From positions 12,976,256-13,040,255 of the forward strand of contig JASFXZ010000001.1 of NCBI GenBank assembly GCA_032209605.1: DNA of 64,000 nucleotides, written 5' to 3'. The stretch comes from Mactromeris polynyma. Taxonomy: Eukaryota > Mollusca > Bivalvia > Venerida > Mactridae. The number at the start of each line of letters is the position of its first letter. Positions within the stretch are counted from its first letter, which is position 1. Below the pieces are notes generated by a model. The model had not been told where the DNA came from. It searched no databases and was given only the letters and a program-made list of their open reading frames with translations. The position numbers and the translations under genes are program-made. Shown piece after piece: positions 24,601 through 36,600 of this stretch.

Positions 24601-27600
24601 ATCTTGTTTCCGACACCTGCAACATTTCAACACCAGCGTTGCTCTTATAAAGAATTGCATAAAATACAACAAGAAAATGAACACTAATTTTATTTTCTAC
24701 ATGTTCTTAATTTGACCTTTTGTGAATATTAATGTATTAAAGCATAGAGCATGGTATTTTGTCCTGCTACATGTTGCAACCTATACTGATTTCATGATAT
24801 GGTATAGATCAGTGTACTAGACAAAGTTACATTTATGACTTTATTTGATGCATGATTTTTTCTTAAAAGTAAAATATTATGATAATTTCTGTACATATAC
24901 CAATTTTCTTTTAGTATCTTTATTGTTATTGTATGTTCAATTCTTACAATGGATGCCTTATTTGGCAATCACTTATTTATGTATGCCGTACAAAATTTTT
25001 ATTTTTTATTTAGTGAGTTATTTAATTTTAATTGATATTTCAGTTTGAAGGTTGTACGAAGGCGTTTTCACGGCTTGAGAATCTTAAAATTCATCTGCGA
25101 TCTCACACTGGCGAGAGACCATACGTCTGCACACATACTGGCTGTACAAAATCATTCAGTAACTCCTCAGACAGGGCAAAACATCAGAGAACACATCTCG
25201 ATACGGTAAGATATGTATGATTTCACAAATATCTCAGACACCAGCAGTAAGATATGTATGATTTCACAAATATCTCAGACACCAGCAGTAAGATATGTAC
25301 GATTTCACAAATATCTCAGACACCAGCAGTAAGATATGTATGATATCACAAATATCTCAGACACCAGCAGTAAGATATGTAAGATATCACAAATATCTCG
25401 GACACCAGCAGTAAGATATGTATGATATCACAAATATCTCAGACACCAGCAGTAAGATACGTATGATATCACAAATATCTCAGACACCAGCAGTAAGATA
25501 TATATGATATCACAAATATCTCAGACACCAGCAGTAAGATACGTATGATATCACAAATATCTCAGACACCAGCAGTAAGATATGTATGATATCACAAATA
25601 TCTTAGACATCAGCAGTAAGATATATATGATATCACAAATATCTTAGACACCAGCAGTAAGATATGTATGATATCACAAATATCTCAGATACCAGCAGTA
25701 AGATATGTATGATATCACAAATATCTCAGACACCAGCAGTAAGATATGTATGATATCACAAATATCTCAGACACCAGCAGTAAGATATGTATGATATCAC
25801 AAATATCTCAAGACACCAGCAGTAAGATATGTATGATATCACAAATATCTTAGACATCAGCAGTAAGATATATATGATATCACAAATATCTTAGACACCA
25901 GCAGTAAGATATGTATGATATCACAAATATCTCAGATACCAGCAGTAAGATATGTATGATATCACAAATATCTCAAGACACCAGCAGTAAGATATGTATG
26001 ATATCACAAATATCTCAGACACCAGCAGTAAGATATGTATGATTTCACAAATATCTTTGACACCAGCAGTAAGATATGTATGATATCACAAATATCTTAG
26101 ACATCAGCAGTAAGATATATATGATATCACAAATATCTTAGACACCAGCAGTAAGATATGTATGATATCACAAATATCTCAGATACCAGCAGTAAGATAT
26201 GTATGATATCACAAATATCTCAAGACACCAGCAGTAAGATATGTATGATATCACAAATATCTCAGACACCAGCAGTAAGATATGTATGATTTCACAAATA
26301 TCTTTGACACCAGCAGTAAGATATGTATGATTTCTAGAGCTGCAACGATTCACTTAAGGCTCGATTTGATTCGATTCCGATATCAACATGTCGATTCGAT
26401 TATTTTCGATTCGATTCATGTTTTATTTATTGCTGCTATTTAATATTTAGTTGTATATTTAAAGGGTGTTTAATCATTGCAATTATGAAAAACTAGGATA
26501 GTGTTTCATCAAGAACAAATTTCAATTAACAAAACTTCCTGTTTACATATTTTAAATAACAAATACATCACACATTTAAAACAGAAACTATATTACACGT
26601 TGCTTTTATATCAATCCCTCACGGAACCCGAAATGTGCCCACACTCTTTTAGTTTTTTAGGAGCATCTTTCAATGTGGGAGATGCCATGCTACTAGGCTA
26701 GTAAGAATGAAACTCTATTATTGATTGGATGCCAGATTAACTATAACCAATCGCATGCTGCGTAACAAAAGTCGACATGTTTAGAATGCGGATGTTTAGA
26801 ATGCGGATACAACGGGTCATTTTATTGGCATGCATGTTTAATATGCGGATCAAATTGAATTTTGGGGTGTCTGTATTGATTCGAATCGGCGAGTTTAAAA
26901 CCGGTTTTTCGATGCACCTAATGATTTCACAAATATCGTAGACTGTACACCAGCAGTAAGATATGTACGATTTCACAAATATCTCAGACACCAGCAGTAA
27001 GATATGTACAATTTCACAATTATCTTACACACCAACAGGTAGGGAAGACATTCAAAGTAGTCTGAGATGTATAGGTCCAAGGTGTTTGCTTGGAAATAAA
27101 CTATGGTTAGTTAGTTCCACTAGGTGCTGAAACTGGTGTTTTTTTTAATTTTTCGAAAAATACAGCTGAGGACATTATTAGTGTATTCTTTGATAATGCA
27201 AGCTGGCATTTATTAATGTATCATCTATATGAAATATATTTTTCAGGGTTTTTTAGGTAAAAAAATAATTTAAAAAAATGAGTGTGTTATTATTTTAAAT
27301 GATTAATGAAATAAATTATACGATTAGTGTTGCTATACTTGGATAAGATTTTTAGCCTATATTTTATTAACTTTTATTTTTAGATTTCATGAACATGTAA
27401 AGGTCAATTAAATTGTGAACATGATTCTTGACATCATTTGTCTTTCAATGTTGAATGAAAATTTACCCAAGTTCTTGAATGATAAAAGGAACCGTAGTCA
27501 ATATGAGAATGGAATAGCACAGTTTACTTGGAGCTCCAGTGCTTGTTTTTTTTTCATTTTATGAAGAAAAGTTTGTTTAATAAATGTTCAGCCATTGAAT

Positions 27601-30600
27601 TGCTATTTGATGAGTTTGTGACTGTGTGTAAACAGTTTGATTATTTTCGTCTGGTTTGACGCAACTCTGTATTTATTTAATTTGGAACTTTAAATTCATA
27701 GAAAAGAGACTTGTGTGATCGATTTTTCTATTGTAAATATTTGTTTGTATGAGTTAGCATGTAATATATTATAAAGATTGCAGAATATTGCTCAATGTGA
27801 TAAAAAAACAACACAAAAAGCATCGGTACGAGGAGACAGAATTTTATGGGAAAACTTCGATTTCTACTTTGAAGGAATTGAATTGCAACTTTCTGTTTGA
27901 AGAATCAAGGTTGCAAATATAAATGCAAATGCTGCAATCTGACAGTTTTGGTTGTTTTTACAGATGTTATTTTGAATATGTTAAATTTTAATTCTTTTGA
28001 CAAAGATTTTTTCTTGAATATTTAACAATTCCGAATTGCGTCTTTCATGCTACTACATGTTACTACATGGACCAGTATTGAATTGAGTGTTTTTTTGTGC
28101 TACTTCCTTTTTGTTAAGCTAACATTTTAAGAGCTGATAGAAATTAAATGCATGATTATCTCAGTAAAAATGAAATCCAGACATGATGTATATAGCGCAA
28201 AATAAAAACATGGGAGGAAGCATATTGAAACTCTTAGTTTATTTTGTAAATTTGAAATTATAACTCATTTCTTGCACATTGATATCATGATCAATCTGTT
28301 TCTATGATAGTTTTTATGGAATTTTTATTATGCTCCCCGTTTCCGAAGGGGGGGAGCATATAGTCGCCGCTTCTTCCGTCCGTCCTTCCGTCTGTCCGTC
28401 CCACTTTTCTTGTCCGGACTAATTCCCAGAAATTACTGGCTGGAATTCAACAAAACTTCATGGGAAGTATTATTACCAAGAGGACATGCGCATATTATCA
28501 CACGGTTTTGGTTGAACTATTTTTCGCGGAGTTATGGCCCTTTGATTATGCCACATATAGTATATATGGTATCATTCTTGTACGGACTACTTCTCAGAAA
28601 CCACTGACTGGAATTCAACAAAACTTAATTGGAAGCTTCACTATTAAGAGGAGATGCTCATATTTTCACATGGTTTTGGTCAGACTATTTTTCACAGAGT
28701 AATGGCCCTTTGATTATGCAACATAGTACATAATTATATGGTACCATTCTTGTTCAGACTAATTCTCAGAATCTTTTGTATATACTGTTGTATGTTCTAG
28801 CCTACTGTTGTATGTTCCACCCTACTGTTGTATGTTCTAGCCTACTGTTGTATGTTCCACCTTCCTGTTGTATGTTCTAGCCTACTGTTGTATGTTCTAG
28901 CCTACTGTTGTATGTTCTAGCCTACTGTTGTATGTTCCACCCTACTGTTGTATGTTCTAGCCTACTGTTGTATGTTCTAGCCTACTGTTGTATGTTCCAT
29001 CTTCCTGTTGTATGTTATAGCCTACTGTTGTATGTTCTAGCCTACTGTTGTATGTTCCACCCTACTGTTGTATGTTATAGCCTTCTGTTGTATGTTCCAT
29101 CTTCCTGTTGTATGTTCTAGCCTACTGTTGTATGTTCTAGCCTACTGTTGTATGTTATAGCCTACTGTTGTATGTTCTAGCCTACTGTTGTATGTTCTAG
29201 CCTACTGTTGTATGTTCTAGCCTACTGTTGTATGGTATAGCCTTCTGTTGTATGTTCTAGCCTACTGTTGTATGTTCTAGCCTACTGTTGTATGTTCTAG
29301 CCTACTGTTGTATGTTCTAGCCTACTGTTGTATGTTATAGCCTTCTGTTGTATGTTCCATCTTCCTGTTGTATGTTCTAGCCTACTGTTGTATGTTCTAG
29401 CCTACTGTTGTATGTTCTAGCCTACTGTTGTATGTTATAGCCTACTGTTGTATGTTCTAGCCTACTGTTGTATGTTCTAGCCTACTGTTGTATGTTCTAG
29501 CCTACTGTTGTATGTTATAGCCTTCTGTTGTATGTTCTAGCCCACTGTTGTATGTTCCACCTTCCTGTTGTATGTTCTAGCCTACTGTTGTATGTTCTAG
29601 CCTACTGTTGTATGTTCCACCTTACTGTTGTATGTTCTAGCCTACTGTTGTATGTTATAGCCTACTGTTGTATGTTCCACCCTACTGTTGTATGTTCTAG
29701 CCTACTGTTGTATGTTATAGCCTACTGTTGTATGTTCCACCCTACTGTTGTATGTTCTAGCCTACTGTTGTATGTTCTAGCCTACTGTTGTATGTTCTAG
29801 CCTACTGTTGTATGTTATAGCCTTCTGTTGTATGTTCTAGCCTACTGTTGTATGTTCTAGCCTACTGTTGTATGTTCCACCTTCCTGTTGTATGTTCTAG
29901 CCTACTGTTGTATGTTCTAGCCTACTGTAATATGTTCCACCCTACTGTCCTAACATGACATCACAACTGCAGCCTTCCTTATATGCGTTTATTTTGTGTG
30001 TACATACTGATTGATATAACTAATGGTTGTAATATGTTTGGAGTATAAATCTTGTTTATATTGACATATTCATGAGATAGAAATTAATGATCAAAGATAA
30101 AATTATGTCGGTTGCCTTTTGAGTGGCAAAATTAGGCTTCGGTACAGGCTAAATGTTCGTATCTATATTTTATTTGTGATTAAAAGAAGATGCATTTTAT
30201 AAAGTTTTCTATAGTGGTCTGATTCAAGGTCTTACGCAACCTGCACACCCCCTGATTTGCCGAAATATTCCAATAACTTCAGATTATGATTGTACACAAT
30301 TTTCCCATGCCTTATATTACACAAACGATTGTCGAGCATTTATATGGATAGATGAATTAGTTTGATTCATTTGTTCTAGTTTGTCTTCTTGAAAAGACCA
30401 TTTAAGAGATAAGAGGAAGATACTCATCATTGAAATGATAGTGTCACTGATATCAGGATATCACTGCCCTTACGCTTATATATCCTTGATGGTCCGATAT
30501 TTAACTTCAGAATTAAAAAAATCTTTAGTTAGATTTTTGTATTTGCCTGTTTAAATCTTTGTTTTTAAGTTCCATCTTGAAATAGTAAGTTTCTATGAGG

Positions 30601-33600
30601 GCTGTAATGAGTATCAAAATATCCGAGCACTCGTGGTTCAAGGCCAGCAATCCGAGTACCAGATTCGTCGATTTGCAAATCATATTATCTAAACATGTTA
30701 AATACTTGAAGACAAAATAATTCATGTTTACCATTTCATTTTCATCGATATTGACAACAAAACCAAAAGTAGGTAAAGTGACACATGTAGAGCTAGAGGA
30801 AGCATAGTTTGAAGCAAAGGAATCTCGAAATAGCTAATATTTTACGATCCTATAAATACTAAAATTAATTTGAACATTAATTAAATAACATAGATAATCA
30901 TTTGACGCACAAAATAAGTTGTTCCTTTTTCAAATTCGAAACCAATGCCTATATTTTGTTGACTTTGCATACATCGTCATTTCGTCTGCAAACAAGAATC
31001 CCTCTGTCAAGTTCATGTCAAACATGTGGAAATACTTTGCCTTTTCCGTCGAAATTGACCAAAAAGCTGTTTGTAAAACACACTTACGTGTGATGGCGTA
31101 TATACTCATGACACTGAATACCTGTGGGCACTGAACACTGGTGCTAACCGAAAATGTCCGATTACTATGCTAGTTTTCATCGCACATTTGTTTACATCGT
31201 AGTGTTAAGCTTTTTCAGTTCTTCTAGAAGAAATTGTCGTTTTTGCAGTCAAATTATATTGCAAACAATATACAAGTTCAGGATACCTCTTTTTATGATA
31301 TGTTAAGTTTTTAAAGCACCTTCGCTTACCTCTTTTTATACGCCCGTTCAAAGAACGGAACGTATTATGGGAACACCTGCGGCGGGCGGCGTCCACATGT
31401 TGTCCACTCTCTAAGTCAAAGAGTTTTCATCCAATCATTATTAAATTTGGTGAAAATGTTTGTGGGCATAATATCTCGGCCAAGTTCGATAACCAGCCAC
31501 ATCACCGCAGGCACTTCTGAATTATGGCCCTTTAATTATGCAAAATTGGCAAAATTAGCCTTGTCCGCTCTCTAAGTCAAACAGTTTTTATCTGATCATT
31601 ACCAAACTTGGTGAAAATGTTTGTGGGCATAATATCTCGGCCAAGTTCGATAACCAGCCATATCGCTCAAGTCACTCGGGAGTTATCACCCTTTGATTTT
31701 AGAAATTACCTAAAATTTATTTTGTTTTAACTCTGAGCTCTGACTTATGACGGGCGTATTTTGTGACAGTTTGCCACTCTTGTTATGATATGTGTTAAGT
31801 TTTTTAAGCACCTTCGCTTATATTGTAATTTTGAATCACACGGTTTCGAACTGTCACAAAGTAACCTGATCATCATTTTACATATTGGTTGTGCTAGCAA
31901 AACACCAAAAGTTGTTCAACCAAGTATAAAGTTGAAATTACAACATATGACTTTTGACCTTTACACTTGTATTTCGTACAAACATAAATAAACATTGGCG
32001 ATGAGTGGTTGGCTTGATTGAAAGTGAATTTCATTTAGAATACAGATTTAATTAAGATATTTGTAAAATTCATTTGCAGAAATGATTTAGTGTTTAAGAC
32101 ATATTGTTTCCATTGTGCTTTGTGGATCGATTTGTGATTTGCTTATACTGATTCGCAATTCGGATCGGATTGCCATTGGCCAGACAATTCACAGCCCTAT
32201 TTTCTATATACTTGTAATAAGACATTAAAATTCAATTCTTAATTAGATCTAGACATATTTAATGAGACTCTGAACTTTGCACATGTATGGAACATTGTAG
32301 GTCTTTGGTAAAATCTTGTGTTGTTGTTTTACATTTGTTTCATCTCATGACAGACATTTTATGAGATTCAACCTTAATATGGGTTTTTTGTTGTGATAAG
32401 AATTGTAATACTATTGACTTTTTTGAAATGACTCGAAATATAACCTTCGATTATAGAAAACGTTTTAGTGGGATTATTTGGAAGGATCAGACGTGTGATA
32501 TAAAACTGTAAATTGGCCCAGGTGTTAGTAAAGTCCCGATCTGACTGACTGGTTCGTAAACTGTGTTGTCATTATTAAACCCACTCTTCAAAATACCCGT
32601 CCAAATTTGAAATGACTTGGTATCAGTATTTGCTTTAGATTTACGGCAGATTTTGACATACCTGAGGTTTCATGAAAGTTTGATTATCTTTGAAAATCTC
32701 GTATCCTGGTAAAATTGAATTATAAGGCTAAACTGATTGTTCAAATTTTTCATCTCGTTGAAGATAATAGTATATTTGTTAAAATAAATCTATAAAATAT
32801 TAATTTATTTGTTGTATGTACTTTCATGATAAAATAGTAGTCTTTATTAAATACATTTGTAATTAATTCTTGAAAAGCCAAATTCTTTTATACCTATATA
32901 ATGTACATCTGCAATGTCTGGCATTGTCAATGCTGTTGCCTTGTCATATAGTATGACTTAGACTGATTATGTATTTATGCTTGAGATATTGTATTAATAA
33001 AGTCAAACAATTATCAATGTTTCAACAAGTACTCAAGTTCATACAAATTGAATTGAACACACAGTATGATGTACCAGAAACCAATGGTATATTTGATCAT
33101 GTCCTTATTGTTTTACGGTAGTTGTGTTCAATAAATGATAAAATAAAATATGATTTTATTACTTTAATCTTATTATCCTTGTCTATATCAGTCTCGACAA
33201 TCCCTTGGAAACATTTTAAGATAAACTTGAGTTACATAATCTTTAAATCAATGACAGTAAAACATTAAAGAGAAATTTAGAAAAGCATGACAATGTGCTT
33301 TTTGTCTGTTGCTGTAATTGTTTTATCTCAAATTTTTGGTTGTTTGTTAATTTGTACCAGAATAGTTCCAGAGCATATTTACAAATAAATAAGTAACAAT
33401 ATTTAATACAGTTAATTTGTGAAATTTTGAAATGCAATAGCTCGGAATGATGGTGAAATTTGAATATAAACGTGCTGGTCCCGTCAACAATTCTTCTTCA
33501 TTCATATTGAAAAAAGTGCAAATTTTTCGAACAAGTTCCAATATGTACCTGAAGCTGCACTTCATCGGCCATATCGTGTCTGGGCTAAGACATTTACTGT

Positions 33601-36600
33601 TAGCATTGTTGTCACGGTCTAAACCATGGAATATATATCAAACTGATACCGGTGTAACAGGCCAGTTCTTCCCCCCAGTCCAGTTCTTCCCCGGGGAAGA
33701 ACTGGAACGGTCCAGTTCTTCCCCGTGGGGGGTTTTGGACTAGTCCAGTTCTTCCCCACCCAGTCTGTTTCTTCCCCGGGGAAGTTCTGGACCAGTCCAG
33801 TTCTTCCCCCCCTAGGAAATTATTTTATTTTCAACTTTCAAGCCCTGGAAATTATCTAATTTTTCGTGTGAGGGTGGGGAAGTTCTGGACTAGTCCAGTT
33901 CTTCCCCCCTAGGAAATTATTTTATTTTCAACTGTTTAACCTTGAAAATGTTCTTATTTTTCATGTTAGGGTGGGGAAGTTCTGGACCGGTCCAGTTCTT
34001 CCCCCCTAGGAAATTATTTTATTTTCAACTGTTTTAACCTTGAAAATGTTCTTATTTTTCATGTTAGGGTGGGGAAGTTCTGGACCGGTCCAGTTCTTCC
34101 CCCCTAGGAAATTATTTTATTTTTTCAACTTTCAGCTGGTCTAATTCTGCCCTCCTAGTTAAATACTTTATTATTTGTGTCAGTGTGGGGAAGTTTTGGA
34201 CTAGTCCAGTTCTTCTTAATATTTTATTTTTTGTTCTGAGGGTGGGGAAGTTCTGGACAGACGGACAAGGGAAAATCTATATGCCTCCCACCCCCCTCCC
34301 CCCATTCAGAGTGGGGGCATAAAAATCCTAGGGGAGAAGGACTGAACTAAGTCCAGAACTTCCCAACCTAAGACAAAAAGAATAATATTTTACAAGGTGA
34401 AAAGAACTGGACTAGTCAAGAACTTCCGTGCCCTAAAATGAAAAATAATATCATTTTCTAGGGGAGAAGAACTGGACTAGTCCAGAACTTCCCCACCCTA
34501 AGACGAAAAAATAAAACAATTTCCAAGGGGAGAAGAACTGGACTAGTCCAGAACTTCTCCACCCTAAGACAAAAATAATAATATTTTACAAGGGGAGAAG
34601 AACTGGACCGGGGCAGTTCTGGACTGTTACACCGGTATGTCGTATCGTCTGCATCTAGTATTGCAATATACGGATATACCAGTATATCATGGCATCCCAA
34701 ATAAATTGATGGGTAAAATTACTTGAAGTGACCTCTGTCCAATTCTTAATAAACAATTTTGTTTTACAGAGGCTTTCAGAAATAAGGTTTTAAGAAATAC
34801 TTCAGTCTGTAGAACATTCTGTCGCCATGTTCAGTTGAAACACTTATTTACTTACTTATGGTGTTTGATAATTCTGGTAATTTCAATATATTGTTGTTGT
34901 TGCTTTCCAGAAACCATACGCATGTTCTGTTGTTGGTTGTAACAAGAGATATACAGATCCAAGCTCATTGCGTAAACATGTCAAGAATCATAACCAGAAA
35001 GATACCCAGAAAAAGAAGGTAAGTTGTTTGACTGACTGAATGTTTGATTTATTGAGTGTTTTATTGTGTGATTTATTGATTGATCGATATGTCAATTCTG
35101 ATCAGTCGATGTTTGTATTGTTATACATGTGTGTTCTGAATTTTGATGTCTAAAAAATCAGTTTCCATAGCAATGATAGATGTCTCGTGTTATTTACTGC
35201 AAATCTAAGCTGTGTGTTAATAGTCACATTTTGTATTTGTCAATATAATTTTATTTTTTGGTGAAATTCAGGTGCTGTTTGTCCTCAAATTCAGGTCCTA
35301 CTTGGTACCCTGATAATTATGATCTTCAACATTTATTTGGCACTAAGTTAATTAAAGCTCACTCACTGTACAAGTGACTGAAACAAGTTATTGCAAATCC
35401 CGGTATGAAGACCATTAGTCATATTGCTAATTTTAATGGTCATTGAACACAAATCTCAGAACCTTGTCTATTAAGTTTCATGGTTTACATAGAGATTTTC
35501 TCTGTTTTCTAAAATTCTGCCTTGAGAACGGTGAATGATACTTCAAACCTAGTTTCCATTTATTAAGTAAATAAGACTTACACCGATTTGACAGATTTAC
35601 CTATCTAATTGGAATTTTACTGTGGCTGAATAAAGCAATGTCTTATTTATAGTTCATATTTACTGAGTCCTTTTGAAATTGAATGTGATCAAATCAGTCT
35701 ATACTTGGTTGACTACTTGGTAGCACATTCTGAAGATCAAACTTTTTTTTACTTAATGTATGTGGACCAATCTTCAGTTGCTTTGTTTGTGTGTTGATCA
35801 AGTTCCTTTATCTCTGGCTCAGATACTGGGGGCCTTATTCACAAATATTTTTCAACTGAAACTCAGACTTACACTTAAAAATATCAAATATTCCTTTTGC
35901 TCCATTACAATATATTGTTAAAACAGATGGATTTTAATAAAAATTGGCAAACATGTACAATTGGTGAACAATTATTCAGACAAAATTTATTCATTTAGAT
36001 TTGATCAAAACAAAAGCTGGGTAAATATAACATTTGCAAATTTAAGAGCTTGAGTCTCAAAATGGTTGTGAATATTAGACCCCTGACATGGTTGATATAC
36101 TGTGAAGTAACTGACTCACAGTACATGATGTGACCAGTGTTCACAATCTTTCTGTTTATCAGTTTTATTTGTAATGAGTTTACCATTGCTGTATGTTGAT
36201 ATTGATCGTATTCATCATGTATTTCTGTCATGCATAAAATTTGTCTCATCTTGGCTCAATGTTGCTAGTTTGAATGATGCTTGAATGTGAATGTGGTGCA
36301 TAGTTTGGCCTTGGAAAGATACAAGCATTTCATTTCAAGCGATGTAGGCTAAACTGGTTTATAATACTATAATGCTTCCTGATCCATATTTGTGTAATTT
36401 GTTTTTGCTATAACTTGATATAATGGCATAGAAATGATTCATTCATAATTTATGTGTAGGAAGGAGATTGCTTCTATTATTGTTATTGTCTAATTGACCG
36501 AGATAGTGTATATGTATCGAATAGCTATAAAGTGACTTCTTTAAATAATACACCAACTAATGTTTAACTAAACAGTGCTGTACATTTAATCTGTGTATAA

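Noticed and set aside
28800..29800. Cys-rich repeated frames ([11 protein letters not shown]) that look like a secreted repetitive protein
   Set aside because: They come from the strict 20-bp array (three units make 60 bp, 20 codons); there is no conservation of a codon frame over the array and stops appear at random.
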